Source of the DNA: Mycobacterium barrassiae
Lineage (GTDB): Bacteria > Actinomycetota > Actinomycetes > Mycobacteriales > Mycobacteriaceae
Reading direction: 5' to 3'
DNA length: 64,000 nucleotides
Assembly: GCF_025822765.1 (NCBI RefSeq)
Contig: NZ_JACKUK010000035.1
Coordinates: forward strand, 101,708 to 165,707
Every line of letters begins with the position of its first letter. The first letter of the stretch is position 1. Of the stretch, positions 1 through 8,190 are shown in pieces. The notes beneath the pieces were generated by a model. The model saw only the letters and a program-made list of their open reading frames with translations. It did not search any database and was not told where the DNA came from. A program made the translations under genes and the position numbers.

Positions 1-1103
1 GGCTGCGTAACGACCTCGACCAGACCAGCGGTGTAGCACACCGCGAGGCGTTGCTGCTCGGGGACAGCTACGTCATCGTGTGGGCTGACCCGCTCGGCCG
101 TCCACGGGTGACCGTCGAGTCGGCGAAACAGGTGGCTGTGCTGACCGATCCGGGTAGCCGGCAGATCGTCGCCGCGGTGAAGCGGTGGGAGGACACACAG
201 GCCAAGACGACCGAGGCCGTGGTGTATCAGCCCGACGAGATTCGTCGGCTGCGCGCCGATCAGCAGGGCGCGGTGGCCAACGGTTTCCAGACTCTCGAAG
301 TCATTCCTAACCCGCTCGGTGTGGTGCCGGTCGTGCGGTTGTCCAACACCGACCGCATCGTCGGCGACTGGGGTAGCTCGGAGGTTGACGACCTGAAACC
401 GCTTGTGGACGCGCTCAACAAGTCGCTGGCCGACATGATGGTGACGAGCGAATTCGTCGGCCGTCCGCGCCGCTGGGCGACCGGAATCGAGCTGACCGAG
501 GAACCGGTGACCGACGACGACGGCAACCCGGTACTGGACGACGACGGCCAGCCCATCATGCGGGAAGTCAACCCGATTCCCGAAGGGCACCGGGCGATGA
601 TCTCGGAGAGCGATCAGGCCAAGTTCGGCCAGTTGGCCGCTGCGGACCTGTCTGGCTATGAGGCCAGCGTGCGGACGATCCTCGGTCAGATCATGGCCGT
701 GTCAACGCTGCCCGCGCACTACGTCGGAGTGCTGACCGACAACCCGGCCAGCGCGGACGCGCTGCGTGCTGCCGAGGCGTCGTTGACCGCCCGTGCCGAG
801 GCCCGTCAGCAGACGTTCGGCCGAGCGTGGGAACAGGTCGCCAAGCTGATGGTTGCGGTGAAGGACGGCCGCGACCCGGCACAGGTTGAGGCGCGGGTGC
901 AGTGGGCCAATGCCGCGACCCGTTCGGTCGCACAGGAGGCCGACGCGGTGGTCAAGCTGTACCAGGCCGGTCTACTGCCGATCTCCTACGCGCTGGCCAA
1001 GCTCGGTTACTCCGATGACGACATTGCCGCGATCCGGGTGGCCCGACGCGGTGAAGCGCTCGACGGGGCCGGGGTTGATCTGTTGGGCGGCCGCAACGCA
1101 TGA
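1..1103 (+). CDS. phage portal protein (5' end outside window)
   Basis: The frame is open from base 3 to the stop at 1101-1103, so the gene starts upstream of the window; the TTG at 51 is internal. The visible part is about 366 residues. It resembles SPP1 Gp6-type portal proteins of mycobacteriophages, which form the dodecameric ring at one capsid vertex through which DNA enters and the tail attaches. Family-like stretches include DDLKPLVDALNKSLADMM and the later helical segment with ALRAAEASL. An acidic insert rich in DDDG lies around codons 160-180. The stop overlaps the next start (ATGA). Identification rests on overall resemblance and position at the head of a head-gene operon. Confidence 0.8.
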   Translation, partial: LRNDLDQTSGVAHREALLLGDSYVIVWADPLGRPRVTVESAKQVAVLTDPGSRQIVAAVKRWEDTQAKTTEAVVYQPDEIRRLRADQQGAVANGFQTLEVIPNPLGVVPVVRLSNTDRIVGDWGSSEVDDLKPLVDALNKSLADMMVTSEFVGRPRRWATGIELTEEPVTDDDGNPVLDDDGQPIMREVNPIPEGHRAMISESDQAKFGQLAAADLSGYEASVRTILGQIMAVSTLPAHYVGVLTDNPASADALRAAEASLTARAEARQQTFGRAWEQVAKLMVAVKDGRDPAQVEARVQWANAATRSVAQEADAVVKLYQAGLLPISYALAKLGYSDDDIAAIRVARRGEALDGAGVDLLGGRNA

Positions 1104-1669
1104 CGACGGCAACGGCGATGACCGGCGTGGGCCGTTACCAAACGCTCACCGACGATCTGGCGACCTGGACGGCCGCTGCGGCGGTGCACGTCTACTTTCG
1201 CAGCGCTCTGTCGCGAGCCGAGATCGCTGCCGCGATAGCCGCTGTGATCGCGGCCGGTAATGCGGCAGCGGTGACGCTGGCGGCGTTGTTCGTCCGCGCG
1301 GTGCTGGAGGAGTCCGCGGGAGACCCCGTGTCGGCGGTGGGTTTACCGCCCGTTGACGGCACCGAGCGGCTGACCCGGGCTGTGGCGACCGTCCTCGATG
1401 ACGCGGCCCCCGAATCGTCAGCACCGATGCGCGTAAAACGGCTTGCCCGGAGCGAAGTTCTGGACGCGGGACAGCAGGCCGTCACGGACATCATCGCCAC
1501 GGTTCCGGTTGTCACCGGCTGGCGGCGCGTCCTCGACGCCGACCCCTGCGAGCGCTGCCAGCGGTGGGCCGAGGACGGGCGAGTGTTCCCGAAAGGTCAC
1601 CACTTCAAGCGGCATTACGGCTGCAACTGCCAGGCCGAGATCGTTACAACGAAAGGAACAGGATCATGA
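1100..1669 (+). CDS. MuF-like minor head protein
   Basis: A 189-residue protein starting at an ATG that overlaps the portal stop by four bases. The N-terminal two thirds is Ala-rich and helical. The C-terminus (about residues 150-185) has a Cys/His cluster, CERC then HHFKRHYGCNC, as seen at the end of MuF/VG15-type minor head proteins encoded directly after portal genes. Such proteins associate with portal and capsid and may be injected or help assembly. The cluster may bind zinc (inference). The gene ends in an ATGA overlap with the scaffold gene. Confidence 0.65.
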   Translation: MTTATAMTGVGRYQTLTDDLATWTAAAAVHVYFRSALSRAEIAAAIAAVIAAGNAAAVTLAALFVRAVLEESAGDPVSAVGLPPVDGTERLTRAVATVLDDAAPESSAPMRVKRLARSEVLDAGQQAVTDIIATVPVVTGWRRVLDADPCERCQRWAEDGRVFPKGHHFKRHYGCNCQAEIVTTKGTGS

Positions 1670-2118
1670 CCGACACAGCCACCGAGGACGCCGCCACGAC
1701 CGAGGAGGCCCCAAACCTCGACGACATCGCGGCCGAGGACACGGCCACCGAGGAGGACGCCGCAGAGACCGGCGACGATCAGCCCGACGACGCCGAGACG
1801 TTCCCGCGGTCGGTGGTCGAAAAGCTGCGTCAGGAGAACGGGCGCTACCGGCAGCGTGCCCAGCAGACCGACGCCTACGCGCAGCGGCTGCACACCGAGC
1901 TAGTGCGGGCGACCGGACGCCTGGCCGACCCGTCCGATCTGGAGTTCGACGCCGAGCACCTGGACGACGCCGAGGCGCTGACTGCGGCGATTGACGAACT
2001 GCTGACCGATAAACCGCACCTGGCGTCCCGCAAGCCGGTTGGCGATATCGGGCAGGGTCACCGCGGCGGTTCGTCTGAGCCGTTCTCGCTGCTGGGAATG
2101 CTCAAAGAGCGGACGTAG
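1666..2118 (+). CDS. phage capsid scaffolding protein
   Basis: A 150-residue, strongly acidic protein. I chose the ATG at 1666, which overlaps the previous stop and follows an AAGGA ribosome-binding site, rather than an upstream in-frame start inside the MuF-like gene. The first 45 residues are almost only Asp, Glu, Ala and Thr. A helical segment (about 50-85, RQENGRYRQRAQQ) can form a coiled coil. The size, charge and place immediately before the capsid gene are those of scaffolding proteins, which template the procapsid and then leave. No protease domain is seen. Confidence 0.7.
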   Translation: MTDTATEDAATTEEAPNLDDIAAEDTATEEDAAETGDDQPDDAETFPRSVVEKLRQENGRYRQRAQQTDAYAQRLHTELVRATGRLADPSDLEFDAEHLDDAEALTAAIDELLTDKPHLASRKPVGDIGQGHRGGSSEPFSLLGMLKERT

Positions 2119-2138
2119 TCGGACTAGCATCGTCGAGC

Positions 2139-2330
2139 GTGGCGACGATCAGGGAGTACACGGACGACATCTGCTCGGAATGCAGGCAACAGATGTACTC
2201 CGAAGTGATGGAGATTGGCAACGCGGCGTCTTCGCCCAGGTTCCGCGTAGACGGTCCTACCTGTTGGACCCAGGGTTGCTCGCTCGATCAACAGAGACGG
2301 CTGTCGAAGTTCTTCACGACCAATCGTTAA
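2139..2330 (+). CDS. small Cys-containing protein in the head operon, function unknown
   Basis: A 63-residue frame with a GTG start, lying in the 303-base gap between scaffold and capsid. It has four cysteines, a CSEC pair near residue 12 and two more near residues 42 and 47, an arrangement that could bind a metal. I do not recognise the family. Support for its being real is its position, strand, size and non-repetitive composition. Against it, another plus-strand frame overlaps it (2039-2368) and no clear ribosome-binding site is visible. The remaining 90 bases before the capsid gene hold nothing I can identify. Confidence 0.4.
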   Translation: MATIREYTDDICSECRQQMYSEVMEIGNAASSPRFRVDGPTCWTQGCSLDQQRRLSKFFTTNR

Positions 2331-2421
2331 GATGGTCACGTAGGGCCTGGCGCCCGAATCCCGATTGACGCCCTGGCGGCGTGTCGAATCCCCCACCGAC
2401 ACAAAGCGTTAGGACGCCATC

Positions 2422-3285
2422 GTGGCCATCGAAGTAACTTCGGGCAATTCCACCCTGATTCAGTCGCAGGTCGCCAGCCTGCTCGTTCAGCCGCTAGAGC
2501 AGGTATCGACGTTCCTTGCCGCGGGGCCGGTCGTGCTCGACAGCTCCAGCCCGGTCCGGGTGCCGCGCATCGTCAACGGCGTCACTGCCGGATTCGTCGC
2601 CGAAGGTGCCCAGATCAGTGACGGCGATGTGGCGTTCGATGAGGTGACGCTGCTGCCGAGCACGCTCAAGGGACTTAAGGTGCTGGTGAAGCTCTCGAAT
2701 GAGCTGATCCGAACCTCGGTCGTCGGCCTGGAGGCGGTGCTGCGGACCCGTCTGGTCACCGACGTGGCGAACGCGCTCGACGCGGCGCTGTGGGACGGTG
2801 CTGGCACGTCGAACACCATCAAGGGCATCCTTCGCCAGACCGGGATCACGACCGGCGTGCTGGACCTGACCGACCCGGACAGCCTCATTGACGGCCTGGC
2901 CGTCGCGCAGGGCAACAAGGTCACGCCGACTCACTGGGTGATGACCGCTGCGTCGTTCGCGGCCATTCGCAAGATCAAGGTCGGTGCCGGGGATGCCCGC
3001 TACGTGATCGACCCGAACACGATTCAGAACGGGACCGATCTGCGGCTGTTGGGTCTACCGGTCATCATCACCGACAACATCCCGAACGCGGCCGGTACGC
3101 CGACCAAGGCACGTGTGGCGCTCGTGGACATGTCCAAGGTGGTCGTGGCCCGCGACGTCAACGCCGAGGTCAAGATTCTCGATCAGACCTGGGGCGATTA
3201 CGACAGCATCGGTATCCGCGTCGTCAGCCGTTGGGACACAGCGCTGTTGCAGTCCAAGGCCGTCACGCTGCTGACCGAGGCGTAG
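2422..3285 (+). CDS. major capsid protein, HK97 fold
   Basis: A 287-residue protein with a GTG start. It resembles HK97-type major capsid proteins without a large cleaved delta domain: residues 30-80 match the N-arm/E-loop region (PVRVPRIVNG, AEGAQISDGDV), followed by a spine helix with ALDAALWDGAG around 110-120, and a C-terminal half ending in ISDNIP-like and TWGDYDSIGIRVVSRWD stretches. It forms the icosahedral shell. Scaffold lies directly upstream, consistent with scaffold-directed assembly. Only a weak ribosome-binding site precedes the start. Confidence 0.85.
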   Translation: MAIEVTSGNSTLIQSQVASLLVQPLEQVSTFLAAGPVVLDSSSPVRVPRIVNGVTAGFVAEGAQISDGDVAFDEVTLLPSTLKGLKVLVKLSNELIRTSVVGLEAVLRTRLVTDVANALDAALWDGAGTSNTIKGILRQTGITTGVLDLTDPDSLIDGLAVAQGNKVTPTHWVMTAASFAAIRKIKVGAGDARYVIDPNTIQNGTDLRLLGLPVIITDNIPNAAGTPTKARVALVDMSKVVVARDVNAEVKILDQTWGDYDSIGIRVVSRWDTALLQSKAVTLLTEA

Positions 3286-3334
3286 ACAACGCCTAGCTGA
3301 CATAGGGATTGTCAACGCCCGCAACGTAAAAGGC

Positions 3335-3377
3335 GGGTGACCCTCCAGTCCCGGACAGCGGTTGCGGAGGGTCACCC
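3335..3377. terminator. 12-bp perfect hairpin after the capsid gene
   Basis: GGGTGACCCTCC (3335-3346) and its exact complement (3366-3377) are separated by 19 bases. The hairpin lies between the capsid stop and the next gene's ribosome-binding site. There is no T tract, so it may be a partial terminator, an mRNA 3' stabiliser for abundant capsid message, or an attenuator reducing expression of the connectors. Confidence 0.55.
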
Positions 3378-3396
3378 ACTCGAAAGGATAACGAGA

Positions 3397-3711
3397 ATGG
3401 CGGCAGTCACCGGGCAGGCCGTGGCCGACTTCCTCGGTCAGGGCGACGATGACACACTCGTCGAGCTGGCATCCGAGCACGCCGCGATCATGACCGCGCT
3501 CGCACGGTCGTACACGCGAGGCCGCGGATTCGCGGGCGCGGACCCGGCCGAGGACATCGCCGCCGTGATCGTCACCGCTACGGCTCGTCTGGTGGCCAAC
3601 CCGGAACAGTTGGCGTCCGAGGTCGGCAGCGTGGCGATTCGCGGCGGCTGGCAAGGCTGGAACTTGGCGGAGCAGATCGTCCTGAATCGCTACCGAGTGC
3701 GGGCGCTGTGA
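3397..3711 (+). CDS. head-to-tail adaptor (connector) protein
   Basis: A 104-residue protein. The ATG at 3397 follows an AAAGGA ribosome-binding site; the upstream in-frame GTG at 3337 sits inside the hairpin and is rejected. The pattern (an N-terminal ADFLGQGDDDTLVELA stretch, then an Ala-rich helix, then ATARLVANPEQ) is typical of mycobacteriophage head-to-tail adaptors that dock under the portal. Its stop overlaps the next ATG. In a capsid-forming satellite this protein would be the interface to a helper phage's tails (inference). Confidence 0.65.
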   Translation: MAAVTGQAVADFLGQGDDDTLVELASEHAAIMTALARSYTRGRGFAGADPAEDIAAVIVTATARLVANPEQLASEVGSVAIRGGWQGWNLAEQIVLNRYRVRAL

Positions 3712-4019
3712 TGCTGGGCCGCGACAAGATCACCATCAACTTCTCCGAAGGTCGGACCGGACCACGTTTCAGCCGGACCGTCTACGGGACCATCGTCACC
3801 GAGCATCTGGACGGCAAGCTACAGCCGTTCTCTAACGTGCTGGTGTTCTTGAACTACTACCGGCTGATCCTCCCGCGGACCCTTGATCTCAGTGGCGGCA
3901 ACATCGTGACGGTGGATTTCGGAACGAAGGTCGGTGCGCGATTCGAGACGCCGCCCGTGCGGGTCTACGACGCCCGCGGCCGGGTGCGCCACTGGGAGGG
4001 GGTCGTGCGGTCGAGCTGA
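3711..4019 (+). CDS. probable head-to-tail stopper or connector
   Basis: A 102-residue beta-rich protein. The ATG at 3711 overlaps the previous TGA by one base; a GTG directly before it at 3708 is an alternative. Position after the adaptor and size suit a head-tail stopper or neck protein that closes the filled head, but I see no diagnostic motif. It is the last phage gene: its stop is 56 bases from the tRNA 3' end, and no tail tube, chaperone or tape-measure gene follows. Confidence 0.5.
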   Translation: MLGRDKITINFSEGRTGPRFSRTVYGTIVTEHLDGKLQPFSNVLVFLNYYRLILPRTLDLSGGNIVTVDFGTKVGARFETPPVRVYDARGRVRHWEGVVRSS

Positions 4020-4075
4020 CTGCCCGATCTTGCACGTATGTTGCACGCAATTGCCAGAAATATGCGCTGACCTTG

Positions 4076-4148
<73 letters not shown>

Positions 4149-4297
4149 CGGCTCGCCCGCGATGTCGCCATAGCGCGGGCCGAGGCATGACTTTAGCGCA
4201 CCCGGCGTTCGCGCCGCCAATACGCCGCCGCCCAGCGCGCACTCAGGCGAGTGAGGCAGGATAGAGAGGTACTGCACCGTCGTTCGGGAGGGGCCTT

Positions 4298-4561
4298 GTG
4301 ATCCGGTATCTCGCCGTGTTGGCCGTCGGCTACGTATTGGGCACAAAGGCGGGCCGGCGCCGATATGAACAGATCGCGGGCACCTACAAGGCGGTCACCG
4401 AGAGTCCGGCGGCCAAAGCCGTGATCGACGCGGGCCGCCGCAAGATTGCCGACCGGGTATCGCCGGATCCGCCGATGGTCACACTCACCGAAATCGACCG
4501 CGGCACCGCCGTGATCGGACCGGAGTCGGCGAAGGCCGCGCCCAAGGGGCGTGTGCGCTAG
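4298..4561 (+). CDS. conserved mycobacterial YtxH-like small protein
   Basis: An 87-residue protein with a GTG start preceded by a GGGAGGGG ribosome-binding site. An N-terminal hydrophobic segment (about 3-15) is followed by GTKAGRRRYEQI, the short helix typical of YtxH-like proteins, and an amphipathic helix. It is probably membrane-anchored, with a C-terminus of unknown role. It corresponds in position to Rv2342 of M. tuberculosis, next to dnaG. It ends four bases inside the convergent gene that follows. Confidence 0.75.
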   Translation: MIRYLAVLAVGYVLGTKAGRRRYEQIAGTYKAVTESPAAKAVIDAGRRKIADRVSPDPPMVTLTEIDRGTAVIGPESAKAAPKGRVR

Positions 4562-4878
4562 CCGATTCCCCGGTTGATGGTCGTACCCGGGAACAGCGGG
4601 CCGGTGTTGACGCCGATGCCACCGTTCTCGCCGAAGGCACCGACCGCCGGCGTGCCCAGGTTGACGCCGTTGCCCTGGGAGTAGCCCAGGCACTTACCGG
4701 TCTCCTGGTTGCCGTACCACGCCAGGCAACCCGGGGGCAGCGCGACGGCATCAGAACTATCAGTCGTGGTCAGCGCCGATGCGGCGAAGGGCGCCGCGAC
4801 CGCGGCCACTGCGAACGCGCCAGCGGCAATGAGTTTCCGCGCCCGGTTCTTGGTCGCCCGGTTCCTGGTCGTTGTCAC
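4558..4878 (-). CDS. small secreted protein of unknown function
   Basis: A 106-residue protein starting at GTG 4878, with GAAAGG upstream. Residues 1-36 form a signal peptide: an unusually basic n-region (RNRATKNRARK), an Ala-rich core, and a likely cut after AAS-A. The mature part is about 70 residues with a Cys pair (GCLAWYGNQETGKCL) that could form a disulfide, followed by a Gly-rich stretch with repeated GVN/TP motifs. The family is known only as a short exported protein of mycobacteria; no function is assigned. Transcribed convergently with the gene to its left. Confidence 0.7.
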   Translation of the reverse strand: MTTTRNRATKNRARKLIAAGAFAVAAVAAPFAASALTTTDSSDAVALPPGCLAWYGNQETGKCLGYSQGNGVNLGTPAVGAFGENGGIGVNTGPLFPGTTINRGIG

Positions 4879-4942
4879 GAGTGTGCCTTTCTCAGCGTTC
4901 CCCGACGTAGATCGCGGCCCTACCCTATCGCGTTACCGGACT

Positions 4943-6859
4943 TCACGCAGTGAGGTCGTCGCCGCTGGCCTGTTCCAACAGGCTGCGGCGATAGGCCTCC
5001 ATTGCGACCAGGTCCCCGAACAGGGCGTGGTACTCGTCGCCCTGCTCCACCGGCGACATGCGCTGAAGCTTCGACTTGACCTCGGCGATCTGCCGTCCGA
5101 CCCAGACTTCCTGCAGCCGGGCCAGCACCCCGGCGATGTAGCGCGGCATCTTCTCGTCGTCGTCGACGTTGATGGCCTCCACGCCGAGCTCGTTGACCAG
5201 CCCCGCGGCCGCCTCCGATGCCGCCTGCCCGCGGACGGCGTCGATCCACTGCGCGCCGGAGTGCCCCGCGGCCGCACCGCCTGCCGCGCTGATCGCGGCC
5301 CGCACCGCGGCGTACCCGGGATGGGTGAAGCTCTCCACGGTCAACGAGTCGAACACCGGACCGGCCAGCGCCGGGTATTGCAGCGCGGATTTCAATGCCT
5401 CGCGCTGGGGCCACAGCGTCGGATCGGCCGGATCGGGGCGTTTGACAGCAGGCGCTGCCGCGCGTCGGGGCGCGGCGGCTTCGGTCGGGGCGCGCCGCCG
5501 ACCGGTGCGCTCGGGCATACCGCGCCTCTGCGCCTCCTCGCGCACCCGGCCGATCACCTGGTTGACCTCATCCCAGCCGACCCACCCGGCCAACCGGCGC
5601 GCGTATTCGTCGCGCAGCATGCTGTCCTTGATCCGCGCAACCATCGGCACGCACTGCCGCAGCGCGTTCACCCGGCCCTCGGCGCTGTCGAGATCGTGTT
5701 CGGCAAGCGCTGTGCGAACGGCGAACTCGAACAGCGGCGTGCGGCGCGCCACCAGGTCCCGCAGCGCCCCGTCGCCCGCCTTGAGGCGCAGATCGCACGG
5801 GTCCATCCCGTCGTCCGCCACGGCCACGAAGGACTGCCCGGCGAGGTTCTGTTCACCCTCGAAGGCCTTCACCGCCGCCGCGCGTCCCGCCGCGTCCCCG
5901 TCGAAGACGTAGATCAGCTCGCCGCGAAAGAAGTTGTCGTCCATCATGAGTCGGCGCAGCATCGCCAGATGCTCGTCACCGAATGCGGTGCCGCAGGAGG
6001 CGACAGCGGTGGTCACCCCCGCGAGGTGCATCGCCATCACGTCGGTGTAGCCCTCCACCACGACCGCCTGATGCCCCTTGGCGATGTCACGCTTGGCCAG
6101 GTCGAGGCCAAACAACACCGACGACTTCTTGTAGAGCACGGTCTCGGGGGTGTTGACGTACTTCGCTTCCATCGGGTCGTCGTCGAAGATGCGTCGCGCC
6201 CCGAACCCGATGACCTCCCCGCCGGCCGCCCGGATGGGCCACAGCAGACGACGGTGGAAACGGTCCATGGGACCGCGCCTGCCCTCCCGCGACAGACCGG
6301 CGGCCTCCAGCTCCTTGAACTCAAATCCCTTGCGCATCAAGTGCTTTGTCAGCGTCTCCCACCCCGAGGGCGCGAACCCGCATCCGAACCTCGAGGCGGC
6401 TTCGGCGTCGAAGTTGCGCTCGAGCAGGTACGCGCGGGCGGGGGCGGCCTCGTCGGACTTCAGCGCCTCGGCGTAGAACTCCTGGGCGGCGGCGTTCGCG
6501 GCGAGCAGCCTGCTGCGGCTGCCGCGGTCGCGCTGCACGTTCGTCGTCGAGCCGCCGGTGTAGGTGACGGTGTAGCCCACCCGGTCGGCCAGCAGCTCGA
6601 CGGCCTCGACGAAGCTGACGTGCTCGATCTTCTGGACGAACGCGTAGACGTCGCCGCCCTCGCCGCAGCCGAAGCAGTGGAAGTGGCCGTGGTTGGGTCG
6701 CACATGAAACGACGGCGACTTCTCGTCGTGGAACGGGCACAGCCCCTTCAGCGAGTCGGCGCCAGCCCGGCGCAGCTGCACGTAGTCTCCGACGACGTCT
6801 TCGATGCGTACGCGTTCACGAATGGCCGCGATGTCACGATCGGGGATGCGGCCGGCCAC
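4943..6859 (-). CDS. dnaG: DNA primase DnaG
   Basis: A 638-residue primase that makes RNA primers for replication. The N-terminal CHC2 zinc ribbon has C41, H44, C62 and C65 (CPFHDEKSPSF, CFGCGEGGD). The catalytic core and TOPRIM domain follow (about 260-350), with VVEGYTDVMA holding the acidic residue and VFDGDAAGR the second metal site. The C-terminal 150 residues match the DnaB-binding helical domain, preceded by an Ala/Arg-rich linker (about 440-470). GTG start. dgt lies 34 bases upstream on the same strand, so the two are probably co-transcribed. Normal length and intact motifs. Confidence 0.97.
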   Translation of the reverse strand: MAGRIPDRDIAAIRERVRIEDVVGDYVQLRRAGADSLKGLCPFHDEKSPSFHVRPNHGHFHCFGCGEGGDVYAFVQKIEHVSFVEAVELLADRVGYTVTYTGGSTTNVQRDRGSRSRLLAANAAAQEFYAEALKSDEAAPARAYLLERNFDAEAASRFGCGFAPSGWETLTKHLMRKGFEFKELEAAGLSREGRRGPMDRFHRRLLWPIRAAGGEVIGFGARRIFDDDPMEAKYVNTPETVLYKKSSVLFGLDLAKRDIAKGHQAVVVEGYTDVMAMHLAGVTTAVASCGTAFGDEHLAMLRRLMMDDNFFRGELIYVFDGDAAGRAAAVKAFEGEQNLAGQSFVAVADDGMDPCDLRLKAGDGALRDLVARRTPLFEFAVRTALAEHDLDSAEGRVNALRQCVPMVARIKDSMLRDEYARRLAGWVGWDEVNQVIGRVREEAQRRGMPERTGRRRAPTEAAAPRRAAAPAVKRPDPADPTLWPQREALKSALQYPALAGPVFDSLTVESFTHPGYAAVRAAISAAGGAAAGHSGAQWIDAVRGQAASEAAAGLVNELGVEAINVDDDEKMPRYIAGVLARLQEVWVGRQIAEVKSKLQRMSPVEQGDEYHALFGDLVAMEAYRRSLLEQASGDDLTA

Positions 6860-6893
6860 CGGGCCAGTCTAGAGCGCCGGGGGTGGGGCCCGG

Positions 6894-8156
6894 TCACGCG
6901 AACGCGGGTTCCAATCGCTCCAGTCGTCCCTCGGTGAAGGAGGCCACCTGGTCGATGACGACCCGCAGCCGGGCACCGTCGGTTTCGGCGGCGTTGAACG
7001 CCGGGGCGAAGACCGGATCCAGCGTCGCGGGGGCGCCCGCGAGCGTCCACTCCACCACGCGGTGGACGCGGTCGCGCTGCCTCGCCTGCAGGTCCAGGTG
7101 TCGCGGATCGGACATGATGAACTGCAACGCCAGGATCTTCAGCACCGCCACCTCGGCCCGGACGAGGTCGGGCACATGGAGCTCGGACTGGTACCGCACC
7201 AGCGGACCTGCCCCGGCGACCTCCCTGGTCGCGGCGATGGCGGCGGAGGCGAACCGGCCGACCAGCTCGCTGGTCAACCGCTTGAGCGCGACGGACGCCG
7301 CAAGGGTGGCGTCGTACTTGCCGACGGCGGCGACGACGGGCAGGTTCGACAAGCGGTTCGCAGCGGCCACCAGGTCGTCGGCGCGTAGTCCGGCACCCAT
7401 CCCGCTGGATTCGCCGAGACGTCCCAACTCGGCGGCCGCGTCGTCGTCGGCCAGCACCCTCATGTCTATGCGGCCCGACACGACGCCGTCCTCGACGTCG
7501 TGCACTGAATAGGCCACGTCGTCGGCCCAGTCCATGACCTGCGCCTCCAGGCACGGCCTCGCGTCGGGCGTGCCGGAGCGGACCCAGTCGGCGGCGGTGG
7601 CGTCGTCCTCGTAGAAGCCGAACTTGCCCTGCTGCCCGGTCCGACGCCAGGGGTACTTGGTCACCGCGTCCAGTCCAGCCCGGGTGAGGTTCAGTCCGGC
7701 GCTACGACCTTGGGCGTCAAGGACTTTGGGCTCCAGACGGGTCAGGATGCGGAAGTTCTGCGCGTTGCCTTCGAAGCCGCCGCAATCGGCAGCGATCTCG
7801 TTGAGCGCCCGCTCGCCGTTGTGGCCGTACGGCGGGTGGCCGATGTCGTGGGCAAGACCGGCCATGTCGACCAGGTCGGGATCGCAGCCCAGGCCGATCG
7901 CCATCCCCCGGCCGATCTGGGCGACCTCCAGCGAATGGGTCAGCCGGGTGCGGGGGGTATCACCCTGCCGGGGACCGACCACCTGGGTCTTGTCGGCCAG
8001 CCGCCGCAGCGCGGCACAGTGCAGAACTCTGGCCCGGTCACGGGCGAAATCCGTGCGGTGTTCGGTGTCCGTGCCCGGCAGCGCGGCACCCTTCTGCGGC
8101 TCGACCACCAGCCGTTCGCGGTCGAACTCGTCATAGGGTCCTTGATTCGCAGCCAC
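6894..8156 (-). CDS. dgt: dGTPase-like deoxynucleotide triphosphohydrolase
   Basis: An HD-domain enzyme hydrolysing dNTP (dGTP in the type family) to deoxynucleoside and triphosphate, so adjusting dNTP pools beside the primase gene. I chose GTG 8156, giving 420 residues and an N-terminus that lines up with the M. tuberculosis protein ([10 protein letters not shown] near residue 10). The frame stays open to an ATG at 8192 and beyond, but that start would lie inside the divergent gene. Metal ligands are visible: H74 ([10 protein letters not shown]) and H103-D104 ([15 protein letters not shown]), with a later [13 protein letters not shown] giving the distal Asp. Upstream of dnaG in the same operon. 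Confidence 0.93.
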   Translation of the reverse strand: MAANQGPYDEFDRERLVVEPQKGAALPGTDTEHRTDFARDRARVLHCAALRRLADKTQVVGPRQGDTPRTRLTHSLEVAQIGRGMAIGLGCDPDLVDMAGLAHDIGHPPYGHNGERALNEIAADCGGFEGNAQNFRILTRLEPKVLDAQGRSAGLNLTRAGLDAVTKYPWRRTGQQGKFGFYEDDATAADWVRSGTPDARPCLEAQVMDWADDVAYSVHDVEDGVVSGRIDMRVLADDDAAAELGRLGESSGMGAGLRADDLVAAANRLSNLPVVAAVGKYDATLAASVALKRLTSELVGRFASAAIAATREVAGAGPLVRYQSELHVPDLVRAEVAVLKILALQFIMSDPRHLDLQARQRDRVHRVVEWTLAGAPATLDPVFAPAFNAAETDGARLRVVIDQVASFTEGRLERLEPAFA

Positions 8157-8190
8157 CGCCGCACAGTCTGCCAGTACTAGATTGGCGGGC

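Larger units (their letters stand above)
1..4075. mobile_element. right end of a prophage or capsid-forming phage satellite
   Basis: Seven plus-strand genes form a compact phage head module: portal, MuF-like minor head protein, scaffold, small Cys-rich protein, major capsid, and two head-tail connector candidates. Neighbouring reading frames overlap by 1 to 4 bases at several joins, as is typical of phage operons. The element extends beyond the left edge. Its right end is placed at the 3' end of the tRNA-Asn gene, because phage genes stop at 4019 and host genes begin just beyond the tRNA; tRNA 3' ends are common attachment sites. No tail, lysis or integrase gene lies between the connectors and the tRNA. 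The exact att core cannot be given because the other end is outside the window. Confidence 0.8.

Noticed and set aside
2340-2421. Possible tRNA fragment upstream of the capsid gene (a GTGTCGAATCCCC stretch resembles a T loop)
   Set aside because: No acceptor, D or anticodon stems could be paired around it.
4709-6937. A 742-codon plus-strand open frame
   Set aside because: It is antisense to dnaG, whose protein has all primase motifs; high-GC third positions keep the opposite frame open. The translation is His/Arg/Gly-rich with no recognisable domain.
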